The notes beneath the pieces were generated by a model that was not told the origin of the DNA, made no database searches, and saw only the letters and a program-made list of their open reading frames with translations. A stretch of DNA of 64,000 nucleotides. It comes from CBDFLD01 sp965249005. Lineage in GTDB: Bacteria > Acidobacteriota > UBA6911. How positions within the stretch are numbered: the first letter of the stretch is position 1; every line of letters starts with the position of its first letter. A program made the position numbers and the translations under genes. Positions 52,954-63,300 of this stretch are shown piece by piece. The DNA is taken from the NCBI GenBank assembly GCA_965249005.1, contig CBDFLD010000022.1:124001-188000 (forward strand), read 5' to 3'.

Positions 52954-55792
52954 TCAGTATACGTACAAAAATTCGTTCGAGTTCATGATTACCAGGCAGA
53001 TTTCTGCAAGTGCGCGCGTCTCGGCTGTCGCATCCCACGGTTTTAGATCGGGCACGAACCGACCGCTGTCATGAACGTCCAAACGCTCAACCCACGAGAA
53101 GGATTCTCCCGTCATCTCCTCGACTGCCTCGCGCAGGACCTGCCGAGCGGGCTCGACGGGCACCGGTTGCAGTTGCTGATGATGCGTTGTCATGTTGTCG
53201 AGATGATTCAAGCACTGATCAAGCTGGTCACGCGTCGGCAAACGTCCCAATGAGAGTCGGAAGAGTTGCTGGATCTGCTCTTTGGGATCGTCGGACGAAT
53301 TTCGGATCCTCGCGGCGGTTGCCAGCGCCCGGTCACGGCTATGCTGCGAGTTCAGCAGCGTCAGGGCCTGTGTCGTTACCGTCGTTTGGTCGCGGCGTTC
53401 ACAACTGGTGTCCGAGGTTGGGCGGTTGAAGGCCTCCAGGAATGGAAAACCGCGGTTGCGTTGCCGGTGAGTATAGATGGTCCGACGATGTCGTTGTTGT
53501 GGCAGAGGCGATGGCTGCCAGGCCGGGGATACTGAGCCCATCACGAGAATCGGTTGCAGTGCCACCTCTGGGTTGATCTCCGGGTAGACGCCCGGCCCGC
53601 CCATGGTCAGATCGAGCTCGCCGCTCAAGGCCAGCATGCTGTCGCGGATCTCCTCGGCGCTGAGGCGCCGGGCTGGATAGTATGCGAGCCAGTCGTTGTT
53701 TGGGTCGGACTCGCGGATCTCCTCGATGTCGGGATGCCGACCGCTTCGACGGTAGGTATTGGACGTGAGGATCAGTCGATGCAGTTTCTTGATCGACCAG
53801 TCGTTCTCCACAAACCACGCGGCAAGGAAATCAAGTAACTCCGGGTGAGTCGGTCGCTGACCGGTGACCCCGAAGTTGTTGGGTGTGGCAACGATTCCTT
53901 TTCCGGAAAAGTGATGTTGCCAGATCCGATTGACGATCACGCGCGCGGTGAAGGGATTCTCGGGCGAGCCGATCCAGCGGGCAAGAGCAAGCCGGCGGCC
54001 GTTTGCACCGTTCGGGATGTTGCCCCATCCTGACGATCGAAAGGCCGCATCGTCGTATGCGGCAGCTGAAAGCGTTGCAGGAATGACCCACTCGCTGGGC
54101 GACTCCACAGATCCACCCGTCAAAATGTGGATGACCTGTATTTCACCGGTCAGATCTTTTGGAGGCGGGATCATGGCGCGAGGAGATTTGTACACGCGGT
54201 AGGGTCCGTTATAGACACTGAAAGCGTAAGGCTCGTAGGTCACCAACTGACGGTTGAGGAATTCGATGCGTTTCCCCATCACCTTGAAAACACCGAGATC
54301 CTCCATGCTCATTCCGAGGTGCCTGGGAGGGCGGCTTCTCCTTGGGGAGTTCCTTGATCGTCTTTACGAGGTCTTCCTCATTTGTGTGCGTTCCACGCTC
54401 AGACAGCCATTGAATCTCGGCCAGACGTTTCTTTCGAGCGATCGTTTCCATCTGTCGGCGTGTCTTTTCCTTCAACTGCTCCAGCCGTTTGCGATGCTCA
54501 TCGAAACCGGCGGTGTTTTCCAGGGGCAGAAACCTGGCCGGGCGTTCCGCCAGCTGCACGGGCGCAAGCGTCGCCATGAGCTGGTAGTAGTCGCGTGTCG
54601 GAATCGGATCGAATTTGTGGTCGTGGCACTTTGCACAGCGCAGGATCTGTCCCAGGAAGGTCTCGCCCACGGCGTTTGTAGCATCGTCGAGATACTGCTG
54701 ACGCGTTACAGCCTCCACGGCCATACCCGTGTGTTCCCACGGTCCCATCCTGAGGAACCCGGCCGCTATGAGCATCTCCGCGTCGGAAGGATCCAGCTCG
54801 TCGCCGGCGATCTGCTCGAGAATGAACCGATCAAAGGGCTTGTCGTCGATGAATGCTCGGATAACGTAGTCGCGGTACCGCCAGGCGTTCGGCCTGGCAT
54901 CGTCGCGGGAAAAACCACTGGTGTCTGCGTAACGGGTGACGTCGAGCCAATACCGAGCCCACTGCTCACCATACCTTGGGCTTTCCAGGAGCCGGTCGAT
55001 CGTTTTCTTGTATGAGTCGTTGGATTGATTCGCGACGAATTGGTCGATTTCCTGCGGCGTGGGAGCCAGTCCCGTCAGGTCATAGTTGACCCGGCGAATC
55101 AACGTGCGCCGGTCTGCGACCGGGCCGGGCCGAAGCCCGTGCTCTTCGAGTTTGCGGTCAACAAAGGCATCAATCGGGTTTGCGTGAAGCGACGTTTCAG
55201 CCCCGCTTGAGCGTGTCCAGGGCACCTCCGGCTTCCGGACGGATCGATAGGCCCAAAGGTCGGCCTGTTTGTAGCGACGCACCGCCCATTCTTCCGCCAG
55301 GCCACCGCTCGTCTGAACCTGGATCCCATCGGCGTCTCCTTTGCCTGGCCATTGTTGGGCCACAAGGCTTGCTTGCCGCTGCTCGTCGGGCCATGGGGCT
55401 CCGGCATCGATCCATCGACGAATCCATTCGATCTGCTCTGGGGCCAACCGATCGTTTTCCTTCGGCGGCATTTCCAGTCCCTGCCAGCGGACAGCCTGGT
55501 AGAGCAAACTTCCCTCGGAGTCTCCCGGTACCACGGCTGGCTTGCCGGAGTCCCCTCCCCGGAGCATCGCGTCGCGGAAACTCAGATCCAGACCGCCCAG
55601 CAGAGCAGACGGCACGGCGCCGTGGCACACGACACATCTACTCTTTATGAGCGGCAGAAGCTCTGTCACAAAGAGCCGTTCCGACTCGATCACTTCGTCC
55701 TTGCGTTGCGAGTTGCGGCCGTGAGCTGTGCTCGCCAACACCAAGGAGAGTAGGGTGAAGATCGCGATCACGCTTGTGCGGTGTTGGTTCAT
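52954..55792 (-). pseudogene. PSCyt1-DUF1549-DUF1553 protein, split by a frameshift near 54315
   Basis: The 5' frame (55792 to about 54320) has a signal peptide, a heme-type RCVVCHG (C-x2-C-H) with LPLIKSRCVVCHGAVPSALLGGLDL, the PSCyt1 cytochrome-like domain, then DUF1549 (NPIDAFVDRKLEEHGLRPGP...LRCAKCHDHKFDPIPTRDYY with a second C-x2-C-H). The 3' frame (54312 to 52954) continues DUF1553: KGIVATPNNFGVTGQRPTHPELLDFLA and RRLSAEEIRDSMLALSGELD. They join if one base is added at the GCCCTCCC run on the minus strand (about 54315-54325): EKPP then RHLGMSMEDLG. Upstream partner of the DUF1501 gene. A single base error in assembly is as likely as real decay; if intact, about 945 residues. Confidence 0.82.
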
Positions 55793-55987
55793 ATCCGTCG
55801 TCTCTTGGGAAGAGTACACCCCATCCACTCGGGAGCATCTCAACCTTGCCTACTATTCTACGACAAAAACGCCCGGCCCGTCGGCTGTAAATGTTTGTTG
55901 CCTTCAACATCGGTAGGGCACATGCTAGATAATCATCGAGTGGCTGTCCGCTACGTTTCCGAGCGTATTCCCAAAAGGATTCGATCC

Positions 55988-57037
55988 ATGAAGTCTCGAC
56001 CCAGTGCCCTCACGCGACGCTCGTTCTTTCAGAACAGTGTGGGGCTTGCCGCGGTGAACTGGAAGCGTCCTCAACTGACTCGGAGCAGTCGAAGGGCACA
56101 GATCCCCCTGTTCCTTCTTGCTTGGGGGAGGGAAGGTTCCAAGGAAGGTGAGTTCCGGTCGCCTGTCGGGATAGCGGTAAGCTCGACCGACGACATCTTG
56201 GTCACGGATTTGCATAACGCTCGAATCCAAAAGTTCGGTCCCGGTGGCAAATTCATGGCAACGGTCGATCTTCCCAAGGACTTGATTACAAGCACGTCCC
56301 GGGGCAGTTCCGCGGGCGGGATTGCAGTGAATCAGCAGGGAATCATCTACGTTAGCCTGATGACGAGTCACGCGGTCCTTGTACTGGACGCCGACGGCCG
56401 TCAGCTGCTGCGCTGGGGAAAGCAGGGCAGCGGTGAAGGTGAGTTCAATGAGCCAGGTGGTATTGCCCTCGCTCCGGACGGAACGGTCTACGTGGCTGAT
56501 CAGACGAATCGACGAGTGCAGCAGTTTACTCCGCAAGGAGTGTTCTTGAACTCTTGGGGTGAGCATGGATCCCGGCTCGGGCAGTTTGACGGTGTGGAAC
56601 CCTTGAATTCCCGGTTTGGTGGGCCCCACTTTCTTGCGGTTGACAGCTTGGGCCATATCTATACCACCGAGGGCGCCCTGGCGCGGGTGCAGAAATTCAG
56701 TGCGGCCGGGCATCCGGTGCTTTCCTGGGGAGACAAAAGCGACGAAGACGGTGGGTTTGGAAGCCTTCAGACGGTGTTTTCGCGGCACAACACCTTTGGT
56801 CCGATTGGTATTTGTGCGGACAATCAGGATAATGTCTGGGTCAGCAGTCTGAACAATCGAGTACAGCAATTCACGGCCGACGGCGAATACATGGGCGGGA
56901 TCGGTGGACGAGGTGACGGGCCGGGGGAATTTCGATTTCCCCACGCCATGGCGGCGGATAGCCGAAACCATCTCTACGTCGTCGATTCCGGAAACCACCG
57001 TGTTCAAAAGTTCGAGATTCAGCTGAGGGATTTATGA
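55988..57037 (+). CDS. Tat-exported NHL-repeat protein (349 aa)
   Basis: Twin-arginine signal ALTRRSFFQNSVGLAAVNW, then at least five NHL blades with the repeated pattern GEF..P.GIA....D.ilVtD..N.RIQKF...G: for example REGSKEGEFRSPVGIAVSST, GKQGSGEGEFNEPGGIALAP, GRGDGPGEFRFPHAMAADSR. Such beta-propellers bind proteins or sugars or serve as lyases; no catalytic residues recognised. ATG 55988 selected because it directly starts the signal; the earlier frame to 55781 is rejected. Overlaps the next gene by four bases (ATGA, 57034-57037), showing translational coupling. Confidence 0.82.
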   Translation: MKSRPSALTRRSFFQNSVGLAAVNWKRPQLTRSSRRAQIPLFLLAWGREGSKEGEFRSPVGIAVSSTDDILVTDLHNARIQKFGPGGKFMATVDLPKDLITSTSRGSSAGGIAVNQQGIIYVSLMTSHAVLVLDADGRQLLRWGKQGSGEGEFNEPGGIALAPDGTVYVADQTNRRVQQFTPQGVFLNSWGEHGSRLGQFDGVEPLNSRFGGPHFLAVDSLGHIYTTEGALARVQKFSAAGHPVLSWGDKSDEDGGFGSLQTVFSRHNTFGPIGICADNQDNVWVSSLNNRVQQFTADGEYMGGIGGRGDGPGEFRFPHAMAADSRNHLYVVDSGNHRVQKFEIQLRDL

Positions 57038-57945
57038 GTGCGACCGACCGGATTGCCTGGACCCGTGTGACGGTATTGATGCTCGTCGGATTCCTGCTGG
57101 CATGTGGGGGCCAATCAGCGCAGGAGTCCGCGGTCCAGCTCGCCATGGAGGAACAAAAAGCGAGCGCCACACCTTGGTCGGGGCTGGACTTGCAGAACGA
57201 CCCTGATCGATTCCAGTTTGCCATCGTGAGCGATAACACAGGTCGCGCGAGAGCAGGTGTCTTTGAAAATGCAATCGCCAAGCTAAATCTGCTCCAGCCT
57301 GAATTCGTCATGAGCGTGGGAGATCTCATTCAGGGGAACACTGAAGATCTACGAGAGATCGAGCAGCAATGGGAACGATTCGATGGGTGGATCGATCGCC
57401 TTGAGATGCCGTTCTTCTACGTGCCCGGCAATCATGGCTATTCCAACCCTGTGATGGCCGACGTCTGGGAAAAACGCCTCGGGCGTCCGTACTATCGCTT
57501 CGTTTATCGGGACTTTCTCTTTTTGTGCCTGAACTCCGAGGAAGACATCCACAACCGTCCACGGATGAAGATTCTGGACGAACAGTACGATTTTGTCGAG
57601 ACCGCGCTGGCAGAGGACCGTGATGTGCGCTGGACCATGGTGTTTCTGCACAAGCCATTGTGGAAAATCGAAGATACGGGCCGGTGGGGGGATGTCGAAA
57701 AGCTCCTGGCTAAGAGGCGACATACGGTTTTCGCGGGCCATCTCCATCACTACTTCTGGGACGAACGAAATAATGGACAATATTTCGTTTTGGCGACCAC
57801 TGGGGCGAAGAGTGAGCTGAGGGGCCACGAGTACGGTGAGTTCGACCACGTAGTCTGGGTAACCATGTCCGAAACGGGGCCCATCGTGGCCAATCTTTCG
57901 CTGGATGGGGTTCGGGGCGAGGACGCTCGCGCGACGGGGGAGTGA
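57034..57945 (+). CDS. Metallophosphoesterase lipoprotein (303 aa)
   Basis: Lipobox FLLAC (Cys24). Calcineurin-like phosphoesterase: metal motifs FAIVSDNTG (D..., replacing the usual D-x-H), MSVGDLIQGN (G-D), PFFYVPGNHGYSNP (G-N-H), VFLHKPLWK (H) and FAGHLHHYFW (G-H-x-H). Because the first motif has Asn instead of His after Asp-x, the metal site may be altered, but other motifs are complete. Probably hydrolyses a phosphoester at the membrane or periplasm. Fused operon with the NHL protein: its ATG overlaps the NHL stop. The last residues coincide with a 23-bp direct repeat (57936-57958 / 57994-58016). Confidence 0.85.
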   Translation: MSATDRIAWTRVTVLMLVGFLLACGGQSAQESAVQLAMEEQKASATPWSGLDLQNDPDRFQFAIVSDNTGRARAGVFENAIAKLNLLQPEFVMSVGDLIQGNTEDLREIEQQWERFDGWIDRLEMPFFYVPGNHGYSNPVMADVWEKRLGRPYYRFVYRDFLFLCLNSEEDIHNRPRMKILDEQYDFVETALAEDRDVRWTMVFLHKPLWKIEDTGRWGDVEKLLAKRRHTVFAGHLHHYFWDERNNGQYFVLATTGAKSELRGHEYGEFDHVVWVTMSETGPIVANLSLDGVRGEDARATGE

Positions 57946-58016
57946 CCCGCGTTCAGCTGCTGGATGGGTTCGATGTATGGACGCCCGCGGGAGGGGGGAG
58001 TGACCCACGCTCAGCT
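57936..58016. repeat. Imperfect 23-bp direct repeat around the metallophosphoesterase stop
   Basis: GGGGGAGTGACCCGCGTTCAGCT (57936-57958, containing the TGA) and GGGGGAGTGACCCACGCTCA followed by GCT (57994-58016) differ at two of 23 bases, 35 bp apart. Function unknown; may be a relic of duplication of the gene end. Confidence 0.7.
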
Positions 58017-58052
58017 AATGAATGTGCGAAGAGCGACTATTGCCGCCGCGCC

Positions 58053-59039
58053 TCAATAGTTCCCGCGAATATGAGAGGCGACCTCCTGGTGATAGAAATC
58101 AGAAAGTTTTCCATGCAAGCTTGGATTTAGCACGGGAAGGTCCGAGACTTGGGCGTTCTCGCGGACGTGATTGGCTTGGAAGGTTCCCGGGATGACCGTG
58201 GTCACGGCGTCGTGGTCCAGACACCACCGCAACGCAAACTGCGTCATGGGCATGGAGTCCGGAACGAGATCTCGCAGGACGGCGACCAGCTCGACTCCTT
58301 TCTCCAGAGTCAAACCCGAAAACGTTTCTCCGACGTTGAAAAATTCGCCGTCGCGATTGTAGTTTCGGTGATCCGACGATGGGAAAGTGGAGTCTCCACT
58401 GAATCTGTCGGAGAGCAAGCCACTCGCGAGTGGCAAACGAACGATCAAGGCAACCCCCGCCTCTTGCGCCTGTGCAAACAACGTTTCGAGCGGCTTCTGT
58501 CGGAAAACGTTGAAAATGACTTGTAGCGAGGTCAGGCCCGGCACGCGAAGGCATCGGATTGCCTCATCGCACGACTCGACCGAGGCACCAAAAGCTCGAA
58601 TCAGCTTGTCGTTCTGCAGTCGTCGTAGATTTTCGAAAACTCGTCCGTTCTGCATCTCTTCGCCAGGAACGCAGTGTGTTTGGGTCAAGTCCAGCGAACT
58701 GACGCCCAGCCGATCTAGAGACGCCTCTGTGTGCCGTCGCATGGCTTTCTCGGTGAAATTGTCGGGCCAACCCGGTTCCGGATGACGCCCCAGTTTCGTC
58801 GCCACAATGAATCGGTCGCGGTCGGGGCGGGAGGAGAGAAACTTGCCGATCAGTGTTTCACTCCTGCCCATGCCGTAGATGTCTGCCGTATCCATGAAGT
58901 TGATGCCCGCTGCCGCCGCAGCTTCCAGGGTATCGAGTGCATCCTCTTCCGTCACCGTACCCCAGTCGGTTCCTCCCAGCTGCCAGGTTCCCAAACCGAC
59001 CTCAGACACGCTCCTGCCCTCCAAGCTCCGATGTTTCAT
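58053..59039 (-). CDS. Aldo/keto reductase (328 aa)
   Basis: NAD(P)H-dependent oxidoreductase with a (beta/alpha)8 barrel. Catalytic tetrad: Asp50 (GINFMDTADIYG), Tyr55, Lys82 (VATKLGRHPEPG) and His122 (TQTHCVPGE). The start LEGRSVSEVGLGTWQLGG is the usual AKR11/12-type N-terminus, and VTTVIPGTFQANHVRENAQVS binds the cofactor phosphate. Length normal. Substrate probably a small aldehyde or sugar. Downstream (towards lower coordinates) lies the metallophosphoesterase, convergent. Confidence 0.93.
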   Translation of the reverse strand: MKHRSLEGRSVSEVGLGTWQLGGTDWGTVTEEDALDTLEAAAAAGINFMDTADIYGMGRSETLIGKFLSSRPDRDRFIVATKLGRHPEPGWPDNFTEKAMRRHTEASLDRLGVSSLDLTQTHCVPGEEMQNGRVFENLRRLQNDKLIRAFGASVESCDEAIRCLRVPGLTSLQVIFNVFRQKPLETLFAQAQEAGVALIVRLPLASGLLSDRFSGDSTFPSSDHRNYNRDGEFFNVGETFSGLTLEKGVELVAVLRDLVPDSMPMTQFALRWCLDHDAVTTVIPGTFQANHVRENAQVSDLPVLNPSLHGKLSDFYHQEVASHIRGNY

Positions 59040-59565
59040 TGATGACCTCCATGCGGTCTTGGTCCGAGAACGCGGGCAAGGGCCGGTCGATCCGGGTGGC
59101 CAGAATTCTCCAAACTGCTTCCTCCTAGCTCTGCGCTCAATGCAGACAGTAACACTCGGTCGCTACGCTTGCACCTAGTTTTGCCCGTTCGGGTTCCACT
59201 CGGCGGGTGGGTCTCGGCCCGCCGTTTCGTAGTATGCTCAGGGATCTGTGGTCACTCGCCGTTGTGCCGTATCCGTCTTCGGAATTCGTCGACTCCGGAT
59301 GGGCACTTGTTGACGAGTCCATTTCAGATGGGCTCGGAAAACGTTTCAAAGGAAGGGGATCGATACAACGAGAAGTTATGGACCTATGCAGTCAAGGACC
59401 AGGGACGAGGATCTCCCTTGGGCCTTCTCAGCACGCAACCGGAGACGATTCCGGCCTGATCAAGATCTCCCAGATTCGCGTGTTTGGAAGGTAACAAAAC
59501 ATGGTGCGGACACAGCAATGCCAGGCGATCGCGATTCAATCTGAAACGAAATTGCGGGTAGGAGG
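59040..59565. other. Intergenic region without recognised genes
   Basis: About 525 bp between the aldo/keto reductase and cold-shock genes. Short plus-strand frames (60-95 codons) have no start signal, domain or coding bias I can support. No hairpin with T tract before 59566 was seen. Confidence 0.4.
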
Positions 59566-59593
59566 GGAGGTTCTGGGGGGTCCCAGAACCTCC
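59566..59593. terminator. Perfect 12-bp hairpin downstream of the cold-shock gene
   Basis: GGAGGTTCTGGG-GGGT-CCCAGAACCTCC: 12 perfect pairs with a 4-nt loop, 14 bp after the stop of the cold-shock gene on the minus strand. No run of T follows, so it may be a mRNA-stabilising 3' hairpin or a Rho-assisted end. Confidence 0.55.
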
Positions 59594-59607
59594 ACGGGTA
59601 GTATTCG

Positions 59608-59811
59608 CTATAGCTTCACTACGTTCTGCGCTTGAAATCCCTTCGGACCCTTCACCACCTCGAATTCGGTCCGGTCCCCCTCGTTGAGCGACTTGAAGCC
59701 CTCTTCTTGGATGGCACTATGGTGAACGAAGACATCGTCCCCGGAAGCACGGCTGATGAAGCCGTAACCCTTTTCATTGTTAAACCACTTTACTGTTCCT
59801 TGTTCTTTCAT
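59608..59811 (-). CDS. Cold-shock protein, CspA family (67 aa)
   Basis: Single OB-fold: MKEQGTVKWFNNEKGYGFIS, with RNP1 KGYGFI and RNP2 VFVHHSAI intact and the F/W/H residues for nucleic-acid stacking, then GDRTEFEVVKGPKGFQAQNVVKL. Length is typical. ATG 59811 is preceded by AGGA (about 9 nt). The frame extends to 59892 but the extra residues are not conserved. The protein is an RNA chaperone, often cold-induced through its leader; the leader here contains a terminator-like hairpin (59885-59930). Confidence 0.95.
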   Translation of the reverse strand: MKEQGTVKWFNNEKGYGFISRASGDDVFVHHSAIQEEGFKSLNEGDRTEFEVVKGPKGFQAQNVVKL

Positions 59812-59884
59812 TTTTTTCCTGACTGATCTCTCCTTGCGGAGAGTTGATGTTTGGTAATAGTTGATCGAGTTTCCGCTAGTGCTG

Positions 59885-59930
59885 GAAGCCAAAAAAAAAG
59901 CTGCACTCCCTATTCCAGGAGTTTGCAGCC
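59885..59930 (-). terminator. Rho-independent terminator-like hairpin in the cold-shock leader
   Basis: Read on the minus strand: GGCTGCAAACTCC-(TGGAATA)-GGGAGTGCAGC then nine or more T (59890-59901). The stem has about 11 pairs (GCTGCA, ACTCC/GGAGT, GCAGC) with an A bulge. It lies 75 nt upstream of the cold-shock ATG, so it either ends a transcript starting at about 60000 (short RNA) or attenuates the cold-shock mRNA. Confidence 0.7.
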
Positions 59931-60343
59931 TTTCAATAGACGAAGTCTTTACAAAAACCTGATCAAAACAAGCGAGTTATACTACCGCGTTCTGGCTGGC
60001 GGCACAACCTATTTTCTTGTCTGCTGACCGTTAACCTCATAGAAACAAAAGCACAGGTCTCGTCCCGCGACCATCAGGACAACCAACCAGGCCTGAGCTG
60101 GTGTTTGTTTTGTATTCCTGATGGGCGTCGATTCGGGGGTTTCGCGTTCATCGGTTCCGGCGAAATGAACCGATCCATGGGCTTTGCGAACTGCTCGGGT
60201 CCGGTAGCGGATATTCTGCGTACCGCAGGCCGGCTTGGTTGTGTCATGATCGCGCGTGGGCCTGATGCTAGGCGCGGCGGGGGCCAGTCCTGGTCCAGGG
60301 GAAGATCAAGTTCTCGAGCCACTTGACGTTTGGAGGTAGTTCC
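59931..60343. other. Intergenic region upstream of the cold-shock leader and BNR gene
   Basis: About 410 bp. On the minus strand, TAGTATAACTCGC (about 59972-59984) is a good extended -10 for a transcript leading to the terminator at 59885. On the plus strand, GGAGG (60330-60334) is the SD for the BNR gene. No other feature is seen. Confidence 0.35.
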
Positions 60344-63300
60344 ATGATGCAGCCTCGATCCCTGGTCAGACTATATGCTCTCGGTTTTCTGATCTGCAGT
60401 CTTGCAACCCTTCCGAATCCAGCCTGCGCTCAAGTGGGCGAGTCATACGATCCAGTGCTTTATGATTCGATGAAATGGCGAAATATCGGGCCGTTCCGTG
60501 GAGGGAGAGCCGTGGCGGTTGCGGGCGTGCCGTCGGATCCACTTACCTATTACTTTGGCAGTGTAGGGGGCGGGGTGTGGAAAACGTCGTCCGCAGGGGA
60601 AACGTGGGTCAATGTCTCAGACGGGTTCTTCGGAACGGCATCCGTTGGGGCCATCAGTGTTTCCCGGTCCAATCCAGCAGTCGTTTATGTCGGGATGGGT
60701 GAGCATGCGATCAAGGGCGTTGCTACATCGCACGGTGACGGTGTTTACCGATCCATCGATGCAGGAAAGACCTGGGAGCACATGGGGCTCGATCGGACGA
60801 GGCAGATATCTCGAATCGTCATCCATCCCAAGAATCCAGATCTAGTATACTGCGCCGCGCAGGGCGCAGCCTTTGGCGCTTCACCCGAGAGGGGTATCTA
60901 TCGCTCCGCCGACGGTGGACGGACCTGGGCGCTCGTTCTCCATGTGAGCAAGTCGGCCGGCGCCAGCGATCTCAGTATGGATCCCGACAACCCGAGACTT
61001 CTGTTTGCCGCACTCTGGGATCACGTGCGGCGACCCTGGGAAGTAGTTAGCGGCGGACCTGGGAGCGGAATCTACCGGTCTGCCGACGGCGGTGAGACAT
61101 GGCAAGAACTCACGAAAGGCCTTCCGGATCTGATCGGGAAAGTGCGTCTCGACACGGTTGCCAACTCGGATCGCGTCTATGCCATGATAGAAGCAGACCC
61201 GGACGGGGGTCTCTTTCGTTCCGATGATGGCGGGGAAAGTTGGCAAAGACTCAACGATGGCTGGAACATACGGGCCCGCGCCTGGTACTTCATGCATGTT
61301 CGCGCGGACCCGCAGGATCCGAACGTGGTGTGGGTGATGAATGCGGCTCTGATGAAGTCCTCCGATGGGGGAAAAACGTTCGCTGCAGTCAGCACTCCGC
61401 ACGTCGACAACCATGACCTCTGGATCAATCCCGACCGAAGCTCCACCATGATCAATGCGAACGACGGAGGTGCCAATGTCTCTTTCGACGGCGGCCGGAC
61501 CTGGTCGACTCAGCTCAATCAGCCGACGGGTCAGTTCTACCGGGTCAACACGGACAATCGCTTTCCCTACCATGTCTACGCCGCGCAGCAGGACAGCGCC
61601 ACTGTTGCCATTGCCAGCTGGAATAATCGAGCCGGTATCGACGCGGCGGACCAATACCGTGTTGGTGGTTGTGAGAGTGGCCATATTGCTTTCGATAGGG
61701 ATGACCCGATGCTGGTCTATTCTGGTTGCTACATGGGAATCATCACCGAGTACGACGTGAAAACCAGGCGTGCGCGGAACATCATGGCTTACCCGAAGGT
61801 CCCCGCTGGGCTTGGAGTTCGCGATTGGAAGTACCGCTTCAATTGGAACGCTCCGATTCTGGTTTCGCGGCACAATACGGGCGTGATCTATCACGCCGCG
61901 CAAGTGCTTTTGAAGACGAAAAATCGTGGCCTCACCTGGCAGAGAATCAGTCCGGATCTGACCCGAAACGACCGGAGAAAGCAGGGCCCGGGAGGGCGGC
62001 CAATTACGAACGAAGCGGTGGGCGCCGAGATCTACAACACCATTCTTTCGGTGGCTGAATCGCCCCATGACAGCAGGACCATCTGGGTGGGTAGCGATGA
62101 CGGTTTAGTGCACCTGACCAGAAACCAGGGGAAGAGTTGGGAGGATGTTACGCCTGAAGGCATCGGAGAGGCTTTGATCAACTCGATTGAAGCGTCTCCA
62201 CACGATCCCGCAACGGCCTATCTTGCCGTGAGTCGGTACAAGTTCAACGACTTTACGCCTGCAGCTTTTAGGACTCGCGACCACGGAAAAAGCTGGGAGG
62301 GAATCGTTCGCGGTATCGAAGAGCAAGCCTGGGTCCGGGTCGTGCGGGAAGATCCAACTCGCCCGGGACTCCTCTATGCCGGAACCGAAACCGGTATTTA
62401 CGTTTCCTTCGACGCCGGGAACGCCTGGCAGTCGCTCCAATTGAACTTGCCGGTTACGCCGGTGACAGACCTAAGGGTGGCGGACAACGACTTGGTTGCC
62501 TCCACTCAGGGGCGAGCCCTGTGGATCCTGGATAATCTGTCGCCACTGCAGCAGCTCGACGAGCGGATCCGTCATGCGGAGGTCCACCTGTACGCTCCCG
62601 AGCAACATTACTTCGGAAGTCTTGGAGCTTCCGACTCCGCACAACCGAGACTAGGGCAAAACCCGCCAAACGGGGCGCTCATTGACTATTACATCGGCAG
62701 GGACGGCTCCGAGGCCACGTTGGAGATCCGGGATGCCGAGGGAGCGATGGTCCGGTGCTATTCGAGCCGGGGGAGCCGAGACGGAACGTCCATTTCAAAC
62801 AGGCGGGGGATGCATCGCGTCGTGTGGGATCTCCGGCACGAAGGTCTATTCGCTGTTCCCGGTCTTTTCGTAGTCGGCGCGTCCAACTTGCCTACTGCGG
62901 GAGACCTACACCCTGGTACGCTGCGAGGAAGGCTCGCATTGCCTGGAAGCTACCAGCTGCGATTGACGATCGGAGACGACAGCGACACAAAAGCGCTGGA
63001 ACTGCGAGCGGACCCCCGGTCGGCAGCGACAATCGAGAGCTTGAGAATTCAGGATCGAATCATGTCCGCGATCGATCGAGAGTTGGAGGAGATTCATCGG
63101 AGTGTCATTAGAATCCGCGACGTGCGTGGGCAACTCGAGAAGTTATCCCGTATCAATGGGACTGCGGAGCTGGAGGCCATCGATTCAGCGGCCCGGGATT
63201 TGGCCGGGAAGCTTTCAGCCGTTGAGGACCTCCTTGTTCAAGATAGAATTACGACTTTGCAAAGCACGATCAATTTCCCGAACCGACTCAACTTCCACTA

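Noticed and set aside
60881..62068. 395-codon minus-strand frame opposite the BNR protein
   Set aside because: Antisense shadow; the plus strand has seven Asp boxes in frame.
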